Assembly (NCBI RefSeq): GCF_963676815.1
Contig: NZ_OY781365.1
Location: 2,762,501 to 2,826,500, forward strand
Source of the DNA: an uncultured Draconibacterium sp.
GTDB lineage: Bacteria > Bacteroidota > Bacteroidia > Bacteroidales > Prolixibacteraceae
Reading direction: 5' to 3'
DNA length: 64,000 bases
Of this stretch, positions 28,303 to 36,617 are shown in pieces (the stretch's first letter is position 1; every line of letters begins with the position of its first letter). The translations under genes were made by a program, and so were the position numbers. Below the pieces are notes generated by a model. That model saw only the letters and a list, made by a program, of their open reading frames with translations, did not search any database and was not told the origin of the DNA.

Positions 28303-28878
28303 ATGAAGAACGTATTATTGTTATTGGCCAATGGATTCGAGTTTTTCGAAGCAAGTGCATTTATTGATGTAATGGGCTGGAATATGGAAGAAGGCGACTG
28401 CTCTACCAAACTGTACATTTGCGGCGCAACAAAAGAAATAAAGAGTGCTTTTAATCATCGGTTGATGGCTGATTACCTGATAGACGAAGTAAATGTGAAA
28501 GAATTCGATGCACTGGCCATTCCCGGTGGTTTCGAAGTTTACAATTTTTATGTTGATGCCTATAGCGATAAATTTCTCGATCTGATTCGGGCGTTTAAAG
28601 CTAACGACAAAATTATATCTTCAATTTGTGCCGGTGCGCTGCCAATCGGGAAAAGCGGTCTGCTAACAGGTAAAAACGGAACTGTTTACCCAAGTCCTGT
28701 GAGGCGCGAGGCACTGAAAAGTTTTGGCGTTAACGTGCTCGATCAACCGGTTGTAATCGACGATAATATCATTACATCCTGGAATCCGGCTACAGCATTC
28801 GATGTAGCACTATTGCTGCTGGAGTTGTTAACTACTAAGGAGAATGCTGAAAAGGTTAGGAAGCTAATGGGTTTTTAA
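28303..28878 (+). CDS. DJ-1/PfpI-family protein
   Basis: 191 residues of the DJ-1 superfamily. The nucleophile is Cys109 in SSICAGALPIGKSGLL, and Glu16 (ANGFEFFEASAF) is the partner acid that polarises the cysteine. Later motifs DDNIITSWNPATAFDVALLLLELL match the family. Members act as redox sensors, glyoxalases or chaperones. The GNAT gene follows after 20 nt, so the two may be co-transcribed. Confidence 0.9.
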   Translation: MKNVLLLLANGFEFFEASAFIDVMGWNMEEGDCSTKLYICGATKEIKSAFNHRLMADYLIDEVNVKEFDALAIPGGFEVYNFYVDAYSDKFLDLIRAFKANDKIISSICAGALPIGKSGLLTGKNGTVYPSPVRREALKSFGVNVLDQPVVIDDNIITSWNPATAFDVALLLLELLTTKENAEKVRKLMGF

Positions 28879-28898
28879 GATGCTGTAAATAGAAACCA

Positions 28899-29315
28899 AT
28901 GATTGAAATTTCAACCGATAAGCAAAAGCTCGATATTCAGCTTATTCACAATTATTTGTCGAATGAATCGTATTGGGCAAAAGGACGTTCTTTAGAAACC
29001 GTGCAACGCTCCATCGAAAACTCGTTGTGTTTTGGTGTATACACCGAAAATTCGCAGGTTGGATTTGCGCGTGTAATTACCGATTATGCCGTTTTTGCCT
29101 GGCTGCTCGATGTTTTTATTCTTCCGGAATACCAGGGAAAAGGTTACGGCAAAAAGTTGGTGAAAGCCATAATAACGCATCCCGATTTGCAGGGGCTACG
29201 CCGCTGGGGACTCGGAACCGACGATGCGCACGAACTGTACAAACAATTCGGATTTACATCATTACAAAAGCCCGAAAACATGATGGAAATACTGAATAAA
29301 ACGCCAGGCCGATAA
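28899..29315 (+). CDS. GNAT-family N-acetyltransferase
   Basis: 138 residues, one GNAT domain. The acetyl-CoA pyrophosphate loop is in VFILPEYQGKGYGKKLVKAII, and the C-terminal strand WGLGTDDAHELYKQFGFTSL carries the usual Tyr and Gly-Phe. The substrate is unknown. It starts 20 nt after the DJ-1 gene. Confidence 0.9.
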   Translation: MIEISTDKQKLDIQLIHNYLSNESYWAKGRSLETVQRSIENSLCFGVYTENSQVGFARVITDYAVFAWLLDVFILPEYQGKGYGKKLVKAIITHPDLQGLRRWGLGTDDAHELYKQFGFTSLQKPENMMEILNKTPGR

Positions 29316-29387
29316 ACCCAAATATTTCGTTTATGGTTTTGGTAAACAAACCTTCAGTTTAATTGCTTATGGTATAAACAAACAAAA

Positions 29388-29957
29388 GTGGACGAACTAA
29401 AAAAACAAATCAGTTCCTATTTTGGATTAAGCAATAAGCGTCTCGATGAAATTGTAGCCCTTTTTGCTGAGACGGAATTGAACAAAGGCGCCTATTTTAT
29501 TAAAACAGGACAGTATTGCGACAAACTCAGTTTTATCCAAAGTGGTTTTATACGTGTTTTTTCTCAGTGCAATGAAAAAGAAGTTACTCAGTGGATAGGA
29601 GGAAAAGATTATTTTCTGACAGAAATCAATAGCTTCTTGTTTGACCAACCGGCCCGTTGGAATATACGGGCTTTAACCGATTGTAAACTTTTCACCCTCG
29701 ACAAAACAAATTACAGGCACTTAAAAGAAATTGTGCCCAATTGGGATGAGATAGAGAAAAAGATCATTGCCGGTTGTTTTGTTACCCTCGAAAACCGCAT
29801 CTTCGATCAGCTTTCCTTAAGTGCAGAAGAACGTTACAATAAACTGTTTCATCAAAATAGAGAGCTACTTAACCAGGTTCCTTTGCAATACATTGCTTCC
29901 ATGTTGGGCATGTCGCCCGAAACATTCAGCCGAATCAGAAACAAACAAAACTCTTGA
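29388..29957 (+). CDS. Crp/Fnr-family regulator, GTG start
   Basis: 189 residues from a GTG codon; no nearby in-frame ATG fits the domain. The effector domain (about 25-125) shows NKGAYFIKTGQYCDKLSFIQSGFIRVF and WIGGKDYFLTEINSFLF. The helix-turn-helix is VPLQYIASMLGMSPETFSRIR (residues about 165-185). Ligand residues of true Crp are absent. The SRPBCC gene follows after 59 nt. This is the second Crp/Fnr paralogue within 3 kb, and sequence similarity between the two is limited. Confidence 0.88.
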   Translation: MDELKKQISSYFGLSNKRLDEIVALFAETELNKGAYFIKTGQYCDKLSFIQSGFIRVFSQCNEKEVTQWIGGKDYFLTEINSFLFDQPARWNIRALTDCKLFTLDKTNYRHLKEIVPNWDEIEKKIIAGCFVTLENRIFDQLSLSAEERYNKLFHQNRELLNQVPLQYIASMLGMSPETFSRIRNKQNS

Positions 29958-30016
29958 TTTTTGTCAAGAGCAAAACCCGATTTCCGACCGAACTTTGTAG
30001 TCTAAATTCAAAAACT

Positions 30017-30463
30017 ATGAAAAAGGAAATTAAAACAACAGTTCGGATAAATGCAACGAAAGAAAAGGTTTGGAAAGTATTAACCGACTTTGCAAAATAC
30101 CCGGAGTGGAATTCGTTTATCACATCGCTAACAGGTAATGTAAACGAAGGAAAACAAATTAGAGTAAATCTGCAGGGAATGGAGTTTAAACCCATCGTTA
30201 TCAAATTTGAAAAGAACAAAGAGTTTCGCTGGCTGGGGCACATGGGATTTACAGGATTGTTTGACGGTGAGCACCGGTTTTTACTAACCGATAATGGCGA
30301 CGGAACAACCACGCTCGAACAAAGTGAAAAGTTTAGTGGTATCCTTGTAGGGCTGCTTGCCAAACGCCTCGGCCGGGAAACCAAACCCGGATTCGAGCAA
30401 ATGAACCGCGAAATAAAATCGCGTGTGGAAACACTTAAGCTCCCTCAAGAAACTCTGATCTAA
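30017..30463 (+). CDS. SRPBCC (START/Bet v1-like) domain protein
   Basis: 148 residues from the ATG at 30017, chosen because it gives the family-typical start KEIKTTVRINATKEKVWKVL; an upstream in-frame ATG at 29954 would overlap the Crp/Fnr gene and add an unrelated tail. The SRPBCC pattern continues with DFAKYPEWNSFI, EFRWLGHMGFTGLFDGEHRF and GTTTLEQSEKFSGIL. These proteins bind hydrophobic ligands in a deep pocket. It probably belongs to the regulon of the regulator just upstream (inference from position). Confidence 0.85.
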   Translation: MKKEIKTTVRINATKEKVWKVLTDFAKYPEWNSFITSLTGNVNEGKQIRVNLQGMEFKPIVIKFEKNKEFRWLGHMGFTGLFDGEHRFLLTDNGDGTTTLEQSEKFSGILVGLLAKRLGRETKPGFEQMNREIKSRVETLKLPQETLI

Positions 30464-30546
30464 AATAAGAAGTTGGATGGTAAAGATTCAATAATTAGTT
30501 GATGCAACATGATAATTAATATCTTTACTTTTATTTTGTACTTGCT

Positions 30547-30801
30547 ATGCAAAATATAAGTGAGATACTTGATTTAACCATTAGTGCACTGCTTTTTATT
30601 TACCTGCTTTTTCTTATTCGGAAGAGCAAGAGGTATATAAAAACCTATTGGTTTTGGGGAGTTATTTTTATTTTATTTTCCAAAATCAATACCGTTCTGG
30701 AAGGACTTATTTTTTCCGAGCAAATTAATATCGTCGAGCACACATTCTTTTTAATTGCTTGTATGTTTCTGTTTATAAGTGTTCTAAAAAAAGAGTTGTG
30801 A
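30547..30801 (+). CDS. Small three-helix membrane protein coupled to the kinase
   Basis: 84 residues with three predicted membrane helices (about 10-24, 33-50 and 64-80) and basic loops (RKSKRYIKTYW). Its stop and the kinase start share one base (TGATG at 30799-30803), so translation is coupled. The layout matches the first 80 residues of the kinase itself (helix, basic loop, helix, acidic loop, helix), so it may be a free copy of the sensor domain and a partner of the kinase. No named family recognised. Confidence 0.7.
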   Translation: MQNISEILDLTISALLFIYLLFLIRKSKRYIKTYWFWGVIFILFSKINTVLEGLIFSEQINIVEHTFFLIACMFLFISVLKKEL

Positions 30802-32327
30802 TGGGAAATTATATTCTGATAGTTAATTTCATATCGGCGCTTATTATTCTCCTGTCGGCACTTATTGTGTTTGTTCGTATATACAAAACACGCATTCAAT
30901 ACAAAATATTATTAGGTGTTGCACTTCTAATTTTGTTTACCGGACCAATCATCAATATTCTCGAAAACCTTACGATTCTTGATCATACCGAAGAATTTGA
31001 ACAGATCTTAAGCGTTCTGTTTCTGCCCCTATTAATTTTTGCTATTTACGAAAGTATTATAGGCGAGCAGCTGCGCAAAAGAATAAAGAGCGAGCAGAAG
31101 TTTAAAGGAATTTTCAACCAAACATTTTCGTTTATTTCCCTCCTCGATAAAAGGGGTAACATCATTGAAATCAATTCAACAGTTTGCAAATTTACAGGTT
31201 ACAACAACAGTAACGCAAAACGTGTGTATTTTCCCGATAGCAGCTGGTGGACACATGCTGACGAAGAAAGAGAAAAATTGATAAAGGCTCTTGAACAAGC
31301 AAAAAGGGGACAAACGGTCAGGTTCGAAACCACCCATGTTGATGTTGAGGGTAAAATTCATGATATTGATGTTTCGCTAAAACCGATTCACGATACAAAT
31401 GAAAAATTAATCTACATTATTTCGGAAGGCCGCGATATTACCGAAATAAAAAAGACAAGGCTTGAACTGGAAAAGCATAAAAAGAACCTGGAAGAGCTGG
31501 TACAAAAAAGAACAGCGGAGTTGGAAACGGCCAACCGTGAATTACAAACATCGAACAAAGCACTGCACGAAAAGAACAGTATAATACACGAAAAAAATAC
31601 AAAACTGGAAACAGCTCTAAATGAATTAAAAGAAACTCAGGCACAACTTCTTCAGTCCGAAAAAATGGCTTCGCTGGGTGTGCTAACTGCCGGAGTAGCG
31701 CACGAAATAAATAATCCGCTTAATTACATTATGGGCGCCTACGAAGGCTTAAAACTTCAGGAAGTTTGCGCGGGCAACCGCGATACCGAAACACTTTTAG
31801 ATGCCATAAAAACGGGTACTATCAGAGTGTCGGAAATTGTTAAAAGCCTAAACCAGTTTAGCCGTAACACACCGTCGGATCATGAAAAATGCGACATTCA
31901 TGAAATAATCGACGATAGCCTGGTAATGTTGCAAAACCGCTTAAAAGACCGTATCGAGGTTTGTAAGAACTATACTAACGAAACATTTATTACCTTTGGT
32001 AATGTTGGAAATATCCACCAGGTATTTTTGAATATTTTTTCGAATGCCGAGCAGGCTATTAACGGCAAAGGAAAAATTACCATTAAAACATTGAAAACAC
32101 AAAAGCTGTTTTCGATTGAAATTACGGATACAGGGAAAGGAATTGCAAAAGAAGAATTGAGTAAAATTACCGATCCGTTTTATACAACAAAAGAAGCTGG
32201 ACAAGGAACAGGATTAGGCCTTTCAATTGCCTACTCAATTATAAAAGAGCACGATGGACGCCTCGAATTTGAGTCGGAAGTAAACAAAGGTACAACCGTT
32301 AAAGTTATAATACCACAAAAGGAATGA
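30801..32327 (+). CDS. PAS-domain sensor histidine kinase
   Basis: 508 residues from the ATG at 30801. An ATG 42 nt upstream lies inside the previous gene and is less likely. Domains in order: three membrane helices (1-90); a PAS domain (about 100-220, GIFNQTFSFISLLDKRGNII, WWTHADEE, EGRDITEIKKT); a long coiled coil (220-285, ELVQKRTAELETANREL); HisKA with the phospho-acceptor His301 in GVAHEINNPLNYI; and HATPase with NIFSNAEQAIN, TDTGKGIAKEEL and GTGLGLSI. A single-domain response regulator follows after 3 nt. It belongs to the AtoS/HydH-like class of kinases. Confidence 0.92.
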   Translation: MGNYILIVNFISALIILLSALIVFVRIYKTRIQYKILLGVALLILFTGPIINILENLTILDHTEEFEQILSVLFLPLLIFAIYESIIGEQLRKRIKSEQKFKGIFNQTFSFISLLDKRGNIIEINSTVCKFTGYNNSNAKRVYFPDSSWWTHADEEREKLIKALEQAKRGQTVRFETTHVDVEGKIHDIDVSLKPIHDTNEKLIYIISEGRDITEIKKTRLELEKHKKNLEELVQKRTAELETANRELQTSNKALHEKNSIIHEKNTKLETALNELKETQAQLLQSEKMASLGVLTAGVAHEINNPLNYIMGAYEGLKLQEVCAGNRDTETLLDAIKTGTIRVSEIVKSLNQFSRNTPSDHEKCDIHEIIDDSLVMLQNRLKDRIEVCKNYTNETFITFGNVGNIHQVFLNIFSNAEQAINGKGKITIKTLKTQKLFSIEITDTGKGIAKEELSKITDPFYTTKEAGQGTGLGLSIAYSIIKEHDGRLEFESEVNKGTTVKVIIPQKE

Positions 32328-32330
32328 AAC

Positions 32331-32711
32331 ATGAACAACAAACCCAAGATACTTTATGTGGACGATGAAGAATTAAATATCACGGTCTTTCAGCTAACAT
32401 TTTCAAAATATTTTGAAGTGCTTACCGCCGACAGCGGAAAAAAAGGCGTGGAGATATTTCAGAACGATCCGGATATAAAATTTGTAATATCAGACATGAA
32501 AATGCCCGAAATGAATGGACTCGAATTTATCCGGAAAATTAAGAATGAATGCCAGCATATTCCCTGCAGCATTTTGTCGGGTTACCAGCAAAGCCCCGAA
32601 ATACTGAGCGCATTGAATAATGGCGAAATTGTAGGCTACCAGTTAAAACCATTTAATAAAGGAGCCGTCGAGCAATTAATCTTAAGACATATAAGCAGCA
32701 CCAGGCAATAG
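32331..32711 (+). CDS. Single-domain (REC-only) response regulator
   Basis: 126 residues, a receiver domain only. The acidic pair is Asp11-Asp12 (LYVDDEEL), the phospho-acceptor is Asp55 (FVISDMKMPEMNGLEFI), and LSGY and LKPFN supply the switch Ser and the conserved Lys. No DNA-binding or enzymatic output domain is present, so it must act by protein contact or as a step in a phosphorelay. It starts 3 nt after the kinase and is its probable partner. Confidence 0.92.
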   Translation: MNNKPKILYVDDEELNITVFQLTFSKYFEVLTADSGKKGVEIFQNDPDIKFVISDMKMPEMNGLEFIRKIKNECQHIPCSILSGYQQSPEILSALNNGEIVGYQLKPFNKGAVEQLILRHISSTRQ

Positions 32712-33129
32712 ATTGATTTAGCCTTTAGTTGTGCAAGTCATCTTCACTAAATAGCATAAACAAGTTCGAATCTTCGGCTAATCATGCTTTTTTTCTATTT
32801 GTGGAAGTCGCTATGGGTGAAACGCTCTTGCCAGGTGGAAAACGATGCAGTCACTTTGTTCAAATCCTGAAAGTATAACAACATTTAATCACATTTGCCG
32901 GTAGTAAAATAGTTGTTCCCCTTTCGGCTATCGGGTAAATTTCAGTGCATAAAACAGAAAAGTAATCTCTTAAATTATTATTTTAAGGCAAATTTTAACA
33001 GCTCAGAGACCATTAAGAATTACCATTGAACTAAATTTTCAGAGGTAATTTAAGGGATGCAATTCATTTTAATATTGCAATATTGAAAGTTAGTTTGCGG
33101 AAAACCAATAAAATAAAACCTTAAGAATT
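32712..33129. other. 418-bp non-coding gap before the PocR kinase
   Basis: No gene or terminator with a T tract was found. The only notable element is a perfect 14-bp palindrome, AATATTGCAATATT, at 33071-33084, 46 bp before the kinase start; it may be an operator but is AT-rich and could arise by chance. Confidence 0.35.
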
Positions 33130-36100
33130 ATGGCGAGTAGTAAAATGTTGGAATTAATCGACTTTCAGAAAGTTAATACCCTTCTTGAAGGTTTTAATAA
33201 ATCTACCGGTTTTGTAACTGCAATTTTAGACCTCGATGGCAATGTTTTGTCAAAATCAGGATGGAGACAAATATGTACCCAATTTCATCGCGCGCATTCA
33301 GAAACTTCGCAAAATTGTACCGTAAGCGATACTGTATTGGCCGGAAAGATGAACAATGGAGAAAAATACCATTGTTATAAATGCTTAAACGGATTGATTG
33401 ATGTTGCTGTTCCCATAGTAATTAAAGGCGAACATGTTGCCAATCTGTTTTCCGGTCAGTTCTTTTTTGAAACGCCTGATAAAGGTTTTTTTCTTAAGCA
33501 AGCCGAGAAATATGGCTTCAATAAAGAAGAATACCTTAAAGCCCTTAAAAATGTTCCCATTATATCAGAAGAGAAGGTGAAAACCATAATGGACTTTCTG
33601 CTTGATATGACCAATTTAATTAGTGATATTACTTTTCAGAAGCAGGAATTAATGGAGTTGAACGATGCCTTACGAAGCAGTGAAGAACGTTACCGGCTTA
33701 TTCAGGAAAACAGTATGGATGCAATTCTTCTTACAACTACCGACGGAAGAATTATATCAACCAATAAAGCAGCACGCGATATGTTTCAACGGTCAGAAGA
33801 AGAACTTTGTAACGTTGGTCGCAAGGGTTTGGTTGTTTCAGACGATCCCAGGTTAAAAACATTCATTGAAGAAAGGGAGCGTACCGGAAAAGTAAAAGGT
33901 GAACTTCTGATGCGAAGAAAAGACCAAACTGTTTTTCCGGTTGAGCTTTCATCATCTGTCTTTACCGACCAGAAAGGAAATAAGCGCACGAGCATGTTTA
34001 TTCGCGATATTACTGAAAGAAAGAAATCAGAAGAGCAAGTTCGTCAAAAAGATATTGAGTTTAGAAAACTTTCAGCAAATGTTCCTGATCTGATATTTCA
34101 ATTTACCAGAAGACCAGATGGTAGCTATTGTGTTCCTATTGCATCTGAAGGCATCAGAAATATTTTTGGCTGTTCACCCGAAGATGTTGTTGATAATTTT
34201 GAACCAATAGCACGGGTAATTTACCCGGAAGATGCCGCCAGGGTTATTAACGATATTGAATATTCAGCAGAACATCTGACCTATTTTTCCTGTGAGTTTC
34301 GAGTACAAATACCGGGACGAAATATACAATGGATTTACTCCAGATCAACACCCGAAAGATTACCCGATGGAAGCATTACATGGTATGGCTTTAATGTAGA
34401 TATAACCAAAATTAAAGAAACAGAACAGGAGCTGAAAAGCGCAAAAGAAATTGCTGAGCAAAAAGAACTGCTAATTGAAAAACAATATGCCGAGTTAAAA
34501 AAATCTGAGCTTCAGCTGAAACTATCTGAAGAAGAAATATTGCTCAAAAACAAAATATCCAATTCCATTATTCTGGGATACGACGATAAGTTCTTTAATT
34601 CAATACTCGATATTGTTCTGAATACCTTAAAATGTAAGTTTGGATTTGTAGGATATATAGCTGAAAGAAAGGGAAAAACATTGGTTTGTCCGACCATGAC
34701 CTACGATATTTGGGATAAATGCCAGATGCCCAATAAAACAATCGAATTTCCAAAAGAAGTATGGTCAGGAATTTGGGGCGAAAGTCTGATAAAAAAGAAA
34801 AGTATCTTTAGAAATGAAAACCTAAAATTACCGATGGGACATGTTCAGCTATCAAACGCCCTGGCAGTTCCAATTCTGTTTCACGAAAAATTAATCGGGC
34901 AAATTGTTGTAGCAAATAAAGTGGGTGGCTTTACAGAGAACCACAAACATTTGCTTGAAGATATTTGCAATTACATTGCTCCACTGTTACGGGCAAAACT
35001 CAGCGAAGAAAAATATAAAGCAGAACTTGTTTCAGCCAAAGAAAAAGCCGAAGAAGCCAACAAGTTAAAAACAGAATTTCTAAACAACATGTCTCACGAA
35101 ATTCGTACTCCAATGAATGGGATTATCGGTTTTTCGGAGATGCTTGATGCCCCGGATCTTTCGGAGGAAAAAAGAAAGTACTACTCTAAAATTGTACAAA
35201 ACAGCAGCTCCCAGTTGTTGAGAATTATTGATGATATACTTGAAATTTCAACATTAGAAACAAGACAGGAAAAAATTAATGAAACAACCTTTTCCTTAAA
35301 TGATTTCTTAATGGAACTTTTTTCAATTTTTAGTTTGAGGTCAAAAGAAAAAAATATTCCGTTATACCTAAAAAAGGCACTGCATGATAATGAGTGCGAA
35401 GTAAGCACCGACAAATCAAAATTGAATAAAATACTGAGCAACCTTATTGAAAATGCCATTAAGTTTACACACTCAGGATTTATCGAATTTGGATATAAAA
35501 TTAAGGGCGAAAACTTAATTTTTTATGTTCAGGATACCGGAATAGGTATTTCGAGTAATAACAGAGAAATTATTTTTGAACGCTTTTCGCAAGAAGATAA
35601 GGAGATTTCCAGAAAACACGGAGGTTTGGGCTTAGGCTTATCCATTTCAAAAGAAAATGCCATATTGCTTGGTGGAGATATTACATTGGAGTCGGAAAAA
35701 GGAAAAGGTTCTACTTTTTATGTAAGCATCCCGTTTAAACCCACTAACATAAACAATCATTTACAGATTGATTCAGTGGATAATGGCACGGATAAACAAA
35801 TTAAAAACTATACCATTCTTGTTGCCGAAGATGAAGAGGTAAACTATTTATATGTAGAAGCTCTTTTTGAGCGAGAAAACGGGAAGAAATTTAATATTAT
35901 CCATGCAAAAAATGGCAAAGAAGCAGTGGATATCTGTCTTCAGGGTGAAAAAGTAGACCTTGTTCTGATGGATATTAAAATGCCTGTAATGAGCGGATAC
36001 GAAGCTACCGAAAAAATAAAATCAAAAATCCCCGACTTACCTGTTATTGCACAAACAGCCTACTCTACCTATTCCGATAAACAACTGGCTTTAGATCATG

Positions 36101-36180
36101 GATGCGACGACTTTATTTCAAAACCACTGAACAAGGAAAAATTGTTCGAGATGATTAATAAATGTTTGAATCTAAAATAA
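33130..36180 (+). CDS. PocR-PAS-PAS-GAF hybrid histidine kinase
   Basis: 1016 residues and no membrane helix, so it is a cytosolic sensor. Domains: PocR ligand-binding domain (about 8-165) with its conserved cysteine and His cluster (RQICTQFHR, NCTVSD, YHCYKCLNGLIDVAVPIV); PAS (185-298); PAS with PAC (308-428, WYGFNVDITKIK); GAF (about 470-640, SNALAVPILFHEKLIGQIVV); HisKA with His656 in NNMSHEIRTPMNGIIGF; HATPase (about 770-880, GLGLGLSISK); and a C-terminal receiver with Asp948 in LVLMDIKMPVMSGYEA. PocR domains sense small hydrocarbon derivatives or use metal-like Cys clusters. No partner regulator is adjacent. Confidence 0.92.
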   Translation: MASSKMLELIDFQKVNTLLEGFNKSTGFVTAILDLDGNVLSKSGWRQICTQFHRAHSETSQNCTVSDTVLAGKMNNGEKYHCYKCLNGLIDVAVPIVIKGEHVANLFSGQFFFETPDKGFFLKQAEKYGFNKEEYLKALKNVPIISEEKVKTIMDFLLDMTNLISDITFQKQELMELNDALRSSEERYRLIQENSMDAILLTTTDGRIISTNKAARDMFQRSEEELCNVGRKGLVVSDDPRLKTFIEERERTGKVKGELLMRRKDQTVFPVELSSSVFTDQKGNKRTSMFIRDITERKKSEEQVRQKDIEFRKLSANVPDLIFQFTRRPDGSYCVPIASEGIRNIFGCSPEDVVDNFEPIARVIYPEDAARVINDIEYSAEHLTYFSCEFRVQIPGRNIQWIYSRSTPERLPDGSITWYGFNVDITKIKETEQELKSAKEIAEQKELLIEKQYAELKKSELQLKLSEEEILLKNKISNSIILGYDDKFFNSILDIVLNTLKCKFGFVGYIAERKGKTLVCPTMTYDIWDKCQMPNKTIEFPKEVWSGIWGESLIKKKSIFRNENLKLPMGHVQLSNALAVPILFHEKLIGQIVVANKVGGFTENHKHLLEDICNYIAPLLRAKLSEEKYKAELVSAKEKAEEANKLKTEFLNNMSHEIRTPMNGIIGFSEMLDAPDLSEEKRKYYSKIVQNSSSQLLRIIDDILEISTLETRQEKINETTFSLNDFLMELFSIFSLRSKEKNIPLYLKKALHDNECEVSTDKSKLNKILSNLIENAIKFTHSGFIEFGYKIKGENLIFYVQDTGIGISSNNREIIFERFSQEDKEISRKHGGLGLGLSISKENAILLGGDITLESEKGKGSTFYVSIPFKPTNINNHLQIDSVDNGTDKQIKNYTILVAEDEEVNYLYVEALFERENGKKFNIIHAKNGKEAVDICLQGEKVDLVLMDIKMPVMSGYEATEKIKSKIPDLPVIAQTAYSTYSDKQLALDHGCDDFISKPLNKEKLFEMINKCLNLK

Positions 36181-36617
36181 ATACTTTCAGCTTTTCCCGT
36201 CACTAAATCGAGGATCTAGTGCTGCCGCCGCTCCGTATTTACTTTCGGAAGAGGAGAGCCTGGTCGCTCGTCCATATTAATACAATAGAGAGGGACTGAC
36301 GAGGATGACTAAAACCCAACCCATTTTTATTCTAAAATAATTATAGTTAAATTAGACACCCCAATCAGGTGACACCCAGAACGATTAGCAGCGAGAGATT
36401 TTTTGCCACCCCAGGGATTGAAAGTACTATAAATATTATCCGTTTGTAAGCGTTTATAAATGCTTGAAATTGGATATGTTATTGGAAGCAAGATGTTTAT
36501 GCGCGATAAAACAAGTAAAGTTATAAGCGTTATAAGTGTTATTATACATACGTTGGGCTTTACGCTAAAGGGCCTTTGTTACTATGGCATAACAAATAAA
36601 AATATAAATATAAACAT
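36181..36617. other. 437-bp gap at the left edge of the accessory island
   Basis: Between the PocR kinase and the SIR2 gene the sequence turns AT-rich. It contains short near-repeats of TTATAAGCG (36519-36543, with a related copy near 36447) and no credible gene; a 77-codon frame at 36460 overlaps the SIR2 gene in another frame and was rejected. No transposase remnant was recognised. Confidence 0.4.

Noticed and set aside
32765..32785. tRNA-like AGTTCGAATCT motif
   Set aside because: The surrounding sequence does not form acceptor, D and anticodon arms, and no CCA-type end was found.
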